Assembly (NCBI GenBank): GCA_031373255.1
Contig: JANMMJ010000049.1
Span: 1-18,520 of the forward strand
Source of the DNA: JANMMJ01 sp031373255
Lineage (GTDB): Bacteria > Pseudomonadota > Alphaproteobacteria > Rhizobiales > Aestuariivirgaceae
Direction of reading: 5' to 3'
DNA: 18,520 nt
In this document: positions 6,701-14,142 of the stretch, in pieces
Numbering within the stretch: position 1 is the first letter of the stretch
Layout: each line of letters starts with the position of its first letter
Notes under the pieces: generated by a model
The model's input: the letters and a program-made list of their open reading frames with translations, nothing else
What the model was told of the DNA's origin: nothing
The model's database searches: none
Made by a program: the position numbers and the translations under genes

Positions 6701-7396
6701 TTAACGGTATTTTTTGATCAGGTCGAAAATTCCCGTTGCTCCCCCTTCGGTTGCATAGCCGGCAGCCTCTCCCCAACTCTTGTCCAGGGAGCCGGGCGGC
6801 ACGTCATTGGCCTGTCTGATTGTTCCGAGAAGCTGCCCGTCATAGGATGTGACCGTCCAGTTCAAGGCAACGTTCTGCTTGTCGCCCTTGGGTTGGGCCA
6901 AGGCCACGGTTCCGGAAATGGTGAGCGCGTCGGCCCGTGGCGCACTGAGCACCGGCCAGCCCGCCGAACGCAACGTCTTGCGCATCGCTTCGGTTAGCTC
7001 GGCATTGCCTTTCCCCGGGGCCCCCTTGACCTGGACAACTGCGACGGCCTTGATTTCGTGAGCCCCGCTCTTGCCCTTTTTGCTCTTGGTGTTTTCGGGT
7101 TGTGCCGCCTCGGCCTCTTGCTCCGGTTCCGCAGGAGGCATAGTCGAGTCCGCCTCCGGAGCATTCAGCGCAATCGTGCTGTCCGGAGGAAGCACTCCGG
7201 GACCATAGATTGTTTCGTAATCCAATTCTTTTTCAGCACCTGGGCCTGCCTTCCCGAATGTCTCTGAAGGAGGAACGACCGGCGCCTCCGACCCGGCACT
7301 TCCTTCGGGTTTTCCGAAGGGCTCCGTTCCGCTGCTGCATCCAGCGAGCACCACCGAAATACATATGGTTGCGAAGAAATTGTGCCTGTGTCTCAA
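6701..7396 (-). CDS. Predicted lipoprotein with TTG start, unknown function
   Basis: A 231-residue protein if translation starts at TTG 7396. That start makes a 4-bp TTGA overlap with the upstream M24 gene and yields a textbook lipoprotein signal: basic n-region RHRH, hydrophobic FFATICISVVL, lipobox LAGC with Cys20. No ATG or GTG gives this. After Cys20 comes a Pro/Glu/Ala-rich linker to about residue 110 and a Lys-rich KSKKGKSG. A compact C-terminal domain follows (from AVAVVQVKGAPG through LNWTVTSYDGQLLGTIRQAN to FDLIKKYR). Likely anchored in a membrane facing the periplasm. lgt, whose product would lipidate it, heads the same operon. I do not recognise the C-terminal domain. Confidence 0.75.
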   Translation of the reverse strand: MRHRHNFFATICISVVLAGCSSGTEPFGKPEGSAGSEAPVVPPSETFGKAGPGAEKELDYETIYGPGVLPPDSTIALNAPEADSTMPPAEPEQEAEAAQPENTKSKKGKSGAHEIKAVAVVQVKGAPGKGNAELTEAMRKTLRSAGWPVLSAPRADALTISGTVALAQPKGDKQNVALNWTVTSYDGQLLGTIRQANDVPPGSLDKSWGEAAGYATEGGATGIFDLIKKYR

Positions 7397-8544
7397 CGCA
7401 CGATCATCTTCAATGGATAGCGCGAAACTGGCTCCGGCGGGCCTTGTTGAACGATGTAGGTTTGCCCAAGGCTGAACGCCGTCCCGCTTGTCGAGTCCAT
7501 GAGGATCATGTGCGCAAAGAAAACCTGGTTGGGCACCAGAGGTTCGGGGTTGCCTTCGTAGAGCATGGGGTAGTCCATCCAGCTTGGGGTGAACTTCGCC
7601 CCCAGTGAGTAACCACACGCATTGTAACGGTGTTCGCGCATCCCAAGGCCATCCATCACCTGGGCATGCGCCTTGAAAACATCGCCCGCCACATGTCCGG
7701 GCCGCAGGACCTCTTCGCAGGCAGCAAGCGCCGCCCTAACCGCTTCATCCATGCGGTTATGATTTTTCTTGGGTTTGCCGATGATGATGGTTCGCATCAG
7801 CGCGGCATGATAGTGGCGATAAACGCCTGCGAGCTCGATCGTAAGCTGGTCCTGGCGCGAGAGCTTGCGCCGCCCGGATTTATGCCGGCCGAGGAGCGCA
7901 TCGCGCCCCGACCCTATGATGAATTCGTTGGCCGGATAATCGCCGCCACCAGAGAACACGGCCGCCTGTTGCGCCGCCAGGATGTCTCCTTCGTCCGCGC
8001 CCGCCCGCGTTTTGGAAATTCCGGCCTTCAGCGCCTTGTCGGCCAGTTCCCCGGCCTTGCGCACATATTTAAGTTCCGCAGGCGACTTCACAACGCGAAG
8101 CCGGTCGATCAGACGCGTTGCTTCGATAAGCTTGCAGAACCCCTCCAGAGTTTCGTGAACGGCCTTTCCATTGAAATAGGTCAATCCGTAGCTATTGGTC
8201 TCGATACCCAGCCGTTTGCCCTTTGCCCCGAGGCTCGCAAGCATGTCCTTGAGTTGAACCGCGGGCTGCGCGCCGGCAATGTCGGTCCAGATACGGATAT
8301 CCTCAATGGTTGACGTATTCTGGGCCTGGCGAAGGTCTGGAGCTCTCGTAAGCAATGCCAGCTTTCCGTCCACACCGAGATAGAGGCATTGGAAGAAGCA
8401 GAATCCGAAAGTATCGTAGCCGGTAAGGTAATACATGCTCTCCTGCTGAAACATCAGCAGGCCGTCGAGATTGTCGGCTTCCATCGCCTTGATCGCCCGG
8501 GAAATCCTGGCCGCATACTCCGCCGCCTGAAAATGTAATGCCAT
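7393..8544 (-). CDS. M24-family (creatinase/Xaa-Pro-peptidase fold) hydrolase lacking canonical metal ligands
   Basis: A 383-residue protein with an N-terminal creatinase-type domain (about 10-145) and a C-terminal pita-bread domain (about 150-380). By motif position the five aminopeptidase metal ligands (D, D, H, E, E) look replaced: E237 in TIELAG for the first Asp, HAALMRT (about 246-252) without the second Asp, Y312 in CGYSLG for the His of GHGIG, and no clear Glu in HMILMD or LGQTYIV. This resembles metal-independent creatinase or ectoine-hydrolase-like members, so C-N hydrolysis of a small amidino or amide compound is more likely than Xaa-Pro cleavage (inference). ATG 8544 is fixed by the Shine-Dalgarno at 8554-8560. 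It sits between pgeF and the lipoprotein gene. Confidence 0.82.
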   Translation of the reverse strand: MALHFQAAEYAARISRAIKAMEADNLDGLLMFQQESMYYLTGYDTFGFCFFQCLYLGVDGKLALLTRAPDLRQAQNTSTIEDIRIWTDIAGAQPAVQLKDMLASLGAKGKRLGIETNSYGLTYFNGKAVHETLEGFCKLIEATRLIDRLRVVKSPAELKYVRKAGELADKALKAGISKTRAGADEGDILAAQQAAVFSGGGDYPANEFIIGSGRDALLGRHKSGRRKLSRQDQLTIELAGVYRHYHAALMRTIIIGKPKKNHNRMDEAVRAALAACEEVLRPGHVAGDVFKAHAQVMDGLGMREHRYNACGYSLGAKFTPSWMDYPMLYEGNPEPLVPNQVFFAHMILMDSTSGTAFSLGQTYIVQQGPPEPVSRYPLKMIVR

Positions 8545-8553
8545 GGCTGGAAA

Positions 8554-8560
8554 CCCCTCC
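8554..8560 (-). promoter_or_regulatory. Strong ribosome binding site that sets the M24 gene start
   Basis: GGAGGGG on the - strand, nine bases before ATG 8544. It favours this ATG over the in-frame TTG at 8571 that overlaps the pgeF stop. Confidence 0.75.
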
Positions 8561-8567
8561 GACTCGC

Positions 8568-9335
8568 TCAATCAGCCAGCGATATGGCCGAAATCTGGCG
8601 GCCGTAATCTTTTTCCTTGCGATGGGTGGTTCGCCGGAAGCTGAAAAATCTCTGTTCGTCCGCATAGGTACAAAGCGCAATATTGACGACGGATCCAACA
8701 CCCGCACGTCTCATGCGCTCCGCCAGATAACCCGGCAGATCGAACATATGGTGGTAAGCTCGCGCAGACTTCTGAAACCAGCGCGCCGTGTCCTTTTCTT
8801 CGGAATCGAAACGTGCCGGGAAGTCCGGGCCCACCTCATAGGAAGCCTGTGAGATCGTCGGACCGATGACAGTCACCATGTTTTTCCGCTGTGCACCAAG
8901 CTTTTCCATCGCCGCGATGGTGTTGTCGGTAACACCCGCGAGCGCTCCCTTCCATCCCGCGTGTGCAGCTCCGATCACGCCGGCACTCATGTCTGCGAAC
9001 AGCACCGGCCCGCAATCGGCAGTGAGCACACCGAGTGCTAGTCCATGGACCTTTGTAACCATCGCGTCTGCTTTTGGACGTTCGGCTGGCGCCCACGCAT
9101 GATCGACAGTGACAACATCCGCACTATGATGCTGAAAAAGGGTAATCAGCCTCTCACGCTCAACGTTCATGCTGTCCGCAACGGCAGCACGGTTGCGTTT
9201 CACCGACTCGAGATCGTCGCCCGAACCAAGTCCGCAGTTAAGTGAAGTAAAAATCCCGCTGGAATGCCCACCCTCGCGGGTGAAAAACCCATGCCGCAGG
9301 CCCGTAAGCGAGCCAAGTTCGGGCACCTCGATCAC
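8568..9335 (-). CDS. pgeF: Peptidoglycan editing factor PgeF (YfiH/multicopper polyphenol oxidase-like, laccase domain)
   Basis: A 255-residue cytoplasmic protein of the PF02578 family. In E. coli PgeF prevents misincorporation of L-Ser/Gly in place of L-Ala in peptidoglycan stem peptides, and homologues show purine-nucleoside activity. The metal/active-site triad is present: His in FQHHSADV (69-70), Cys108 in LTADCGPVLF and His125 in AAHAGWKG. Also visible are the IGPTISQASYEV motif and the C-terminal FFSFRRTTHRKEKDYGRQIS. It overlaps the upstream methyltransferase gene by 4 bp, placing it within the lgt operon. Family length, no anomalies. Confidence 0.94.
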   Translation of the reverse strand: MIEVPELGSLTGLRHGFFTREGGHSSGIFTSLNCGLGSGDDLESVKRNRAAVADSMNVERERLITLFQHHSADVVTVDHAWAPAERPKADAMVTKVHGLALGVLTADCGPVLFADMSAGVIGAAHAGWKGALAGVTDNTIAAMEKLGAQRKNMVTVIGPTISQASYEVGPDFPARFDSEEKDTARWFQKSARAYHHMFDLPGYLAERMRRAGVGSVVNIALCTYADEQRFFSFRRTTHRKEKDYGRQISAISLAD

Positions 9336-10420
9336 ATTTCACCAAAGGGATATGGCGCGGCAATACCATGTGAAATAGCCGCCATGACCTTGAAAAGGGT
9401 TCCCATCTGCTCATCGGCAACAAGCCGCGCATGGTTGAAGGAGATGGCATCGCGCTGTTCGTCGGTCGCCTTGCGCAAGAGTTGCTGCGCCCGCGCTTCG
9501 ATGCCCATCGCCCGGAGGAAATCACCCTGGGTCATCACCGGCAGGACTTTGGCGCCGCCTCTTCCCAAAGCTTTGCCCAATTCGCCGAAATCGACATGCG
9601 AAGTAAGATCGCAGTACCCTATATCCTCGAAAACATCAGCGAACTTGTGCACACGCATCGCCTGCAACGTATCGACAACGCCAGACTCGGCGTGGCCATA
9701 GTCGATGAAAATAGCCGCTCCCGGAGCCGCCGCAAGGCGCTCCGCCATGGTTTCAGCGATCGCGCTACGCACCGGCGCCACCTCCGCGATGCTTTCATCA
9801 TCGCTGCCGTCTGCCCAGGAGGGAATCAAAACCGCCGGAGTGGGATCGGGGCTTAGGACAAATCCAAGCGCATCGTCGCCGCTGACACCTACAAACCGCT
9901 CGTGCCAGAGATCGCCACGCTTCTCGAATTGCTTGATCGGAATGGCATCGAAGAACTCGTTGCCGGCAAGCAGCATTGCACCCTCGGGCACATCGCTGAA
10001 ATTGTCGTGCCACTGCGCATTAAAACCCTCCCTGGCCACGGCTTGCTTTTGAATTTCCCGCAATCTCCGGCTCGTCTCGACAAAGTGAACTTTCACCGCG
10101 TCACGAAACCCCGGCATGACCTTTGCGGCCCGTAGCATGTCTGCCATCAGCACGCCCTGCCCTGGTCCCACCTCCACCAGATTGACTGCTTTGGGCGATC
10201 CCATTGCCTGGTAGATCGAGGCAAACCACACGCCAATCAGCTCACCAAACATCTGGGAAGCTTCCGGCGCTGTTATGAAGTCACCCTCCAGGCCAAAGGG
10301 CTGTTGCGACATGTAGTAGCCATACTGGGGATGCCCCAGGACCAGGCCGAAATACTGGTCAATCGGCATCGGCCCCTCGCTCGCAATGATTTCGCGAATG
10401 ATCTTTTCAAGAGGCGTCAC
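9332..10420 (-). CDS. Class I SAM-dependent methyltransferase, MidA/NDUFAF7 family
   Basis: A 362-residue COG1565-type methyltransferase. The mitochondrial homologue NDUFAF7 methylates an arginine of complex I subunit NDUFS2 during assembly; the bacterial substrate is not settled. Family features include SEGPMPIDQYFGLVLGHPQY, the SAM-binding LVEVGPGQGVLMADML, HFVETSRRLREIQ, GNEFFDAIPI and FIDYGH. I start it at GTG 10420, giving MTPLEKIIREIIASEGPMPI as in relatives. An in-frame ATG at 10468 would add 16 unconserved residues and deepen the overlap with lgt from 14 to 62 bp. Order lgt, midA-like, pgeF is a recurrent alphaproteobacterial arrangement. Confidence 0.92.
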   Translation of the reverse strand: MTPLEKIIREIIASEGPMPIDQYFGLVLGHPQYGYYMSQQPFGLEGDFITAPEASQMFGELIGVWFASIYQAMGSPKAVNLVEVGPGQGVLMADMLRAAKVMPGFRDAVKVHFVETSRRLREIQKQAVAREGFNAQWHDNFSDVPEGAMLLAGNEFFDAIPIKQFEKRGDLWHERFVGVSGDDALGFVLSPDPTPAVLIPSWADGSDDESIAEVAPVRSAIAETMAERLAAAPGAAIFIDYGHAESGVVDTLQAMRVHKFADVFEDIGYCDLTSHVDFGELGKALGRGGAKVLPVMTQGDFLRAMGIEARAQQLLRKATDEQRDAISFNHARLVADEQMGTLFKVMAAISHGIAAPYPFGEM

Positions 10421-11243
10421 TGATTTCTTTTCCCCGAGAGCGAATGAGCAACCAGATTCCAACTGCAACCAGCGGAAGCGAATAGATCATACCTAAGGTA
10501 ATGAAGCCCGCAATATATCCGATGTGGGCATCCGGCTCACGAAAGAATTCAACAAGAATGCGGGCCATCCCATAACCAAGCGCAAATATCCCGGAAGCGC
10601 GTCCATGATGCTGGAGCGCACCATAATGATGCGTGGCGATCCGCACCGCGATAAACAGGAGTAAACCCTCCAGCACTGCCTCATAGAGTTGACTGGGGTG
10701 GCGTGGAAGGCCGGTCGGGTCCGCCGGAAACACCATCGCCCAGGCCACGCTGCCGGGCCGCCCGTAGAGTTCTCCATTGATGAAGTTTGCGATCCTCCCC
10801 AGCATCAGGCCGATGGGTACTGATGCAGCACCCAGGTCCAGCAGGGCATCAAGGCCCGCCCCGACCTTTCGCCCGTAAAAATAGAGTGCGGCCACGACAC
10901 CCAGAAATCCGCCATGGAAGGACATACCGCCCTCCCACATGCGTAGGATATCCCCTGGATTGTGCAGGAACTTCATCGGATCGTAGAAAATCACGTATCC
11001 AAGCCGCCCGCCAAGCACCACGCCCAGCACCATCCAGATGAACAGATCGTCGACCTGAAGCGGAGCAAGTGTGGGCTGGCTGCCGCCCCACAACGCGCGA
11101 TTCACGATGAGCCGCTTGATATACCAGGAGGCAAAGAGCAGCCCGGCAATGTAGGCCAGCGCATACCACCTGACGACCAGCGGCCCGAGCGAAAAGGCCA
11201 CAGGATCGATGTTGGGGAAGGCTAGTGCCGCGAGAATCTGCAT
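10407..11243 (-). CDS. lgt: Prolipoprotein diacylglyceryl transferase
   Basis: A 278-residue inner-membrane enzyme moving diacylglycerol from phosphatidylglycerol to the lipobox Cys of prolipoproteins. About seven hydrophobic helices are apparent. Signature elements are MSFHGGFLG (catalytic-region His110), the Lgt signature GRIANFINGELYGR (149-162), HPSQLYEA (182-189) and VEFFREPD (231-238). Likely first gene of the operon that runs through the methyltransferase, pgeF, the M24 protein and a lipoprotein, the last a candidate substrate. It is divergent from ubiK across a 111-bp gap. Confidence 0.97.
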   Translation of the reverse strand: MQILAALAFPNIDPVAFSLGPLVVRWYALAYIAGLLFASWYIKRLIVNRALWGGSQPTLAPLQVDDLFIWMVLGVVLGGRLGYVIFYDPMKFLHNPGDILRMWEGGMSFHGGFLGVVAALYFYGRKVGAGLDALLDLGAASVPIGLMLGRIANFINGELYGRPGSVAWAMVFPADPTGLPRHPSQLYEAVLEGLLLFIAVRIATHHYGALQHHGRASGIFALGYGMARILVEFFREPDAHIGYIAGFITLGMIYSLPLVAVGIWLLIRSRGKEISDAS

Positions 11244-11305
11244 CTATGCGCAAACACTGGCGGCATTGGCTTGAAGGGTCAACCCACCGCCCGCCAACAC
11301 TTGCC

Positions 11306-11334
11306 TTGAACTGTGCCACCTCGTTCACTAGGTG
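11306..11334 (+). promoter_or_regulatory. Possible weak promoter for ubiK
   Basis: TTGAAC (11306-11311) is followed 17 bases later by TAGGTG (11329-11334), a poor -10. It lies in the 111-bp gap between divergent lgt and ubiK, which must hold promoters for both; no better pair was found for either direction. Confidence 0.2.
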
Positions 11335-11354
11335 TAGAGTGAAAGGGCAAAGCA

Positions 11355-11663
11355 ATGACCACGACGTCTTCCCGCTTTTTTGACGAACTCGCCAAAGTGA
11401 TGACCAACGCAGCCGGTGCCGCTCAAGGGCTGCGCCGGGAGATCGACACATTGGTTCAGGCCCAGGTCGAACGGGTTTTGAACAATCTCGATATCGTCAA
11501 GCGGGACGAGTTTGAAGCGGTTCGCGAGATGGCCCAGAAAGCCCGCGAAGAGAATGAGCGCCTGTTGGCGCGAATCGCAACATTGGAAGCACGATCAATT
11601 CCCACTGAGTCGCCGTTGATCCAGGATGAACCGCATGCCGATTCGCCGGCACCTCCCATGTAA
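11355..11663 (+). CDS. ubiK: Accessory factor UbiK family protein (BMFP domain)
   Basis: A 102-residue small protein of the YqiC/BMFP family. UbiK helps aerobic ubiquinone synthesis, in E. coli through UbiJ, and is a coiled-coil trimer that can associate with membranes. Features are an amphipathic N-terminus (FFDELAKVMTNAAGAAQGLR), the conserved NLDIVKRDEFEAVREMAQKA block and a C-terminal coiled coil (EENERLLARIATLEAR, about 65-81). A Pro-rich end follows (ADSPAPPM). ATG 11355 has AAAGGG seven bases upstream. No other ubiquinone gene is in the window. Confidence 0.88.
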   Translation: MTTTSSRFFDELAKVMTNAAGAAQGLRREIDTLVQAQVERVLNNLDIVKRDEFEAVREMAQKAREENERLLARIATLEARSIPTESPLIQDEPHADSPAPPM

Positions 11664-11670
11664 ATCAGAT

Positions 11671-11694
11671 GTGGAGGAATCACCTATCCTCCGC
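11671..11694. other. Hairpin after ubiK, possible weak terminator
   Basis: GGAGGA (11673-11678) pairs with TCCTCC (11687-11692) around an 8-nt loop, extended by a G-T wobble and a G-C pair. It begins seven bases after the ubiK stop. No T-run follows, so it may be an attenuator or RNA-stability hairpin rather than an intrinsic terminator. Confidence 0.35.
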
Positions 11695-11738
11695 CCGCGT
11701 CTATTGATGACAGTAGGGTGATACGGCACGGTCCTCCC

Positions 11739-11767
11739 CACACGGACGAAATGATTCGTCGGCTGTG
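11739..11767. other. Palindrome upstream of YbjN-domain gene
   Basis: GACGAA-ATGA-TTCGTC (11745-11760) is a perfect 6-bp-arm inverted repeat. Outer CACA (11739-11742) and TGTG (11764-11767) can pair across a small internal loop. It ends 17 bases before ATG 11785, so it could be an operator or a structured leader over the ribosome-binding region. Confidence 0.4.
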
Positions 11768-11784
11768 AATGGGAAGTTTCTCGT

Positions 11785-12285
11785 ATGCCCGCACTTGCGG
11801 TTGAGCACCGGCAGCCCGCCAATCCACTGGACCGCGTCGAAGAATTGGCAGAGGCCAATGACTGGTCGGTGGAACGGCAGACGACCGATGAGGTCAATAT
11901 GGTGGTCGATGCGAACTGGGGATCGCTGCAGCTTTCCCTGAACTGGCGCGAGGATGTTGAAGGACTGCATCTCGCCGGTTGCTTCGATTTTAAGGTTCCC
12001 ACTTCGCGGCGCGAAGAAGTGGGCCGCCTTCTGAACATGATCAACGAGCAGCTGTATCTGGGCCACTTCGATATTTGGCGCCACGACGGTTCGATTGTCT
12101 TCCGCAACGGCCTGACACTGGCTGGCGGCGCCGAAGCCAACGACGCCCAGTGCGAGGCTCTCATCACCCTCGCCATCGACTCTTGCGAGCGTTATTTTCC
12201 GGCCTTCCAGTTTGTCATCTGGGCCGGGAAATCGGCCGAGGATGCAATCGAGTCGAGCATGCTGGAGACCATGGGGGAGGCATGA
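11785..12285 (+). CDS. YbjN domain-containing protein
   Basis: A 166-residue protein of the YbjN (putative sensory transduction regulator) family, an alpha/beta fold shared with type III secretion chaperones; the molecular role is unknown. Recognisable are the N-terminal PLDRVEELAEANDWSVER, the strand DEVNMVVDANWGSLQLSLNW and VGRLLNMINEQLYLGHFDIW. The C-terminal helix holds ALITLAIDSCERYFPAFQFV. Its stop overlaps the proC start as ATGA (12282-12285). YbjN next to proC is a common alphaproteobacterial arrangement. GGGAAG lies about eight bases before ATG 11785. Confidence 0.85.
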   Translation: MPALAVEHRQPANPLDRVEELAEANDWSVERQTTDEVNMVVDANWGSLQLSLNWREDVEGLHLAGCFDFKVPTSRREEVGRLLNMINEQLYLGHFDIWRHDGSIVFRNGLTLAGGAEANDAQCEALITLAIDSCERYFPAFQFVIWAGKSAEDAIESSMLETMGEA

Positions 12286-13103
12286 ACCAGATTCTTAAAG
12301 GATCGCTTGTCCTTGTCGGAACCGGCAAGATGGGCGGCGCCATGCTCGAAGGCTGGATCAGGAATGGCGTATCCCCGGAACACATCGTAGCTGTGGACCC
12401 AGCTCCGCCGCCTGAGATAAAGGCATTGATCGAGCAGCACGGCATTCGTCACAATCCGGCTCTTGAGTCGATTGGCAATGCCGAAGTCATCGTTATCGCC
12501 GTCAAACCGCAGGTCGCAGATAGCGTCCTGCCTGTGGTGTCGGTGCTGAAGTCCTCCCGGCCGCTGGTCATATCGGTCGCCGCGGGTAAGAAAATCGCGA
12601 CATTCGAACAGCATTTTGGCAGCGATGCTGCTGTCATCAGGACCATTCCCAACACCCCGGCCGCCGTAGGCCGCGGGATTACGGCAATGGCCGCCAACGC
12701 CCATGCGACGCCTGAACAGAAGCAACTCGCCATAGCTTTGCTCGTCTCCATCGGCGAAGTCGTTGACGTGAAGGACGAGTACTATATCGACGCCGCCACC
12801 GCGGTTTCCGGCTCAGGCCCGGCCTATGTCTTCCTGCTGACGGAATATCTCGCTGCAGCAGGTGAAAAGGTGGGACTTGAACCCGCTGTTGCCATGCAAT
12901 TGGCGCGCGCAACGGTATCTGGCGCCGGCGAACTGATGCGGGTTTCGGGCATCCCTGCCGAAACCTTGCGCAAGAACGTCACATCGCCCCATGGCACCAC
13001 CCATGCCGCCCTCCAGATCCTCATGGCGGATCACGGCCTTGGCGAATTGATGGACAAGGCCATCGATGCGGCAACCCGCCGCTCGCGCGAACTCGCTAGC
13101 TGA
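12282..13103 (+). CDS. proC: Pyrroline-5-carboxylate reductase
   Basis: A 273-residue cytoplasmic NAD(P)H enzyme for the last step of proline synthesis. The Rossmann motif VGTGKMGGAM is at about residues 12-21. Further family motifs are VIVIAVKPQ, RTIPNTPAAVGRG, the dimer-domain signature AVSGSGPAYVF and VTSPHGTTHAAL. I start at ATG 12282, which overlaps the YbjN stop by 4 bp. The frame is open further upstream but the extra ~69 codons run through the YbjN gene in another frame and are not family-like. Followed 31 bp later by the TetR-like gene. Confidence 0.96.
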   Translation: MNQILKGSLVLVGTGKMGGAMLEGWIRNGVSPEHIVAVDPAPPPEIKALIEQHGIRHNPALESIGNAEVIVIAVKPQVADSVLPVVSVLKSSRPLVISVAAGKKIATFEQHFGSDAAVIRTIPNTPAAVGRGITAMAANAHATPEQKQLAIALLVSIGEVVDVKDEYYIDAATAVSGSGPAYVFLLTEYLAAAGEKVGLEPAVAMQLARATVSGAGELMRVSGIPAETLRKNVTSPHGTTHAALQILMADHGLGELMDKAIDAATRRSRELAS

Positions 13104-13134
13104 CGGCGGCGAGTCCTCGGTCTAGACTGATCTG

Positions 13135-13797
13135 ATGACCGAAAATGAGCAGGCCAGATCCCTGTGGACAGCCGCACTTGATCTGGCGGCATCAAGACCG
13201 TGGCGGGAAATCACGCTGTCGGAGATCGCGACGGCAGCCGGGCTGACCTTGTCTGGGATCGCGGCGACTGTGTCTTCCAAGGCGGATGTAATCCGGCTGT
13301 TTCAGCGCCACAACGACCGTAAGTTCCTTGCTTCCCTGGAAACTGAGAAACTTGAAGGCGAACCCCACGATCGCCTGTTCGATGCCATGCTCCGGCGCAT
13401 TGAACTGCTGACGCCTCATAAGGCTGCCATCCGCGGCATGGCCGGCAATCCGGCGGATGGTCCGGTCGAATGGCTTTCGCTCATCTGTTCCGCTCTCGAT
13501 ACCCAGAACTGGATCATGAATGCCGCGCAGCTTGATGTCTCCGGCTTCCGCGGGGACCTGCATGCCATCGGTCTGGCCAGGATCTATCGCGACGTGTTGC
13601 TGATCTGGCTGGATGACGACGATCCGGGCCTCGCCCGCACCATGGCAAGCCTCGACCGCAAACTCCGTGATGCCAGCGCCATGGCCCGGCGGCTTGAAAC
13701 GCCGCTGGCGATACTGGCCGGACTATACCGCGCCGCAAGCACCTTCCGGCAAACCCGCAAACAGGATACGGCCACGTCCGATGCAACAGCCGATTAA
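13135..13797 (+). CDS. TetR-like protein, with COQ9-like C-terminal similarity possible
   Basis: A 220-residue protein. Residues ~26-53 form a TetR-type helix-turn-helix (ITLSEIATAAGLTLSGIAAT, then SSKADVIRLF), with LTLS before the recognition helix. The C-terminal half (WLDDDDPGLARTMASLDRKL, then RDASAMARRLETP) recalls the helical region of COQ9-type proteins, which share the TetR fold but bind lipid instead of DNA. Whether this is a repressor or a COQ9-like ubiquinone factor cannot be settled by eye; ubiK 1.5 kb upstream on the same strand makes the second option worth testing. It starts 31 bp after proC and overlaps the CsaA gene by 17 bp. Confidence 0.75.
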   Translation: MTENEQARSLWTAALDLAASRPWREITLSEIATAAGLTLSGIAATVSSKADVIRLFQRHNDRKFLASLETEKLEGEPHDRLFDAMLRRIELLTPHKAAIRGMAGNPADGPVEWLSLICSALDTQNWIMNAAQLDVSGFRGDLHAIGLARIYRDVLLIWLDDDDPGLARTMASLDRKLRDASAMARRLETPLAILAGLYRAASTFRQTRKQDTATSDATAD

Positions 13798-14140
13798 GTC
13801 AGTGCTTCCAATAAGTTTCGAAGATTTTCTCAAGGTCGACGTGAGGGTTGGAACGATCGTCGAGGTGGAGCCATTCCCCGAAGCGCGCAAACCCGCCTAC
13901 AAGTTGCGGATCGACTTCGGCCCTGTGTTCGGCATCAAAAAGTCATCTGCGCAAATCACCAAAAATTACACGATGGACCAGTTGCGCGGCCGTCAGGTCG
14001 CGGCCGTTGTCAATTTCCCGCCACGCCAGATTGGCCCATTCATGTCGGAAGTGCTGACACTCGGATTCCCCGATGAATCCGGTGAAGTCATGCTCGTCGG
14101 GATCGACCGCGCGGTTCCCAATGGCGGCAGGCTCTACTGA
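13781..14140 (+). CDS. csaA: CsaA-type tRNA-binding domain protein
   Basis: A 119-residue protein made of one tRNA-binding OB-fold domain, as in CsaA and the C-terminus of MetG. Motifs are FEDFLKVDVRVGTIVEVEPF, ARKPAYKLRIDFG, KKSSAQITKNY, AVVNFPPRQIGPFMSEVL and the terminal VPNGGRL. CsaA was described as a chaperone with export-related activity and binds tRNA-like RNA. ATG 13781 overlaps the TetR-like gene by 17 bp. GTG 13802, four bases after that gene's stop, is a plausible alternative giving a 112-residue product closer to usual family length. It converges with the kinase gene 2 bp downstream, with no visible terminator between. Confidence 0.88.
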   Translation: MQQPIKSVLPISFEDFLKVDVRVGTIVEVEPFPEARKPAYKLRIDFGPVFGIKKSSAQITKNYTMDQLRGRQVAAVVNFPPRQIGPFMSEVLTLGFPDESGEVMLVGIDRAVPNGGRLY

Positions 14141-14142
14141 GT

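Noticed and set aside
7630..8313. A 227-codon open frame on the + strand
   Set aside because: Antisense to the M24-fold gene, which has clear domain structure and a strong ribosome binding site.
8545..8571. TTG 8571 as start of the M24 gene, overlapping the pgeF stop
   Set aside because: GGAGGGG at nine bases before ATG 8544 is a far better initiation signal.
10421..10468. ATG 10468 as start of the methyltransferase
   Set aside because: It adds 16 residues unlike the family and overlaps lgt by 62 bp; GTG 10420 gives the expected MTPLEKIIREI N-terminus.
11671..11694. Intrinsic terminator after ubiK
   Set aside because: The hairpin is present but no T-run follows, so it is listed only as a hairpin, not as a terminator.
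12075..12281. N-terminal extension of proC in the same frame
   Set aside because: Arg-rich and unlike ProC; it overlaps the YbjN gene in another frame, and ATG 12282 gives the normal Rossmann start.
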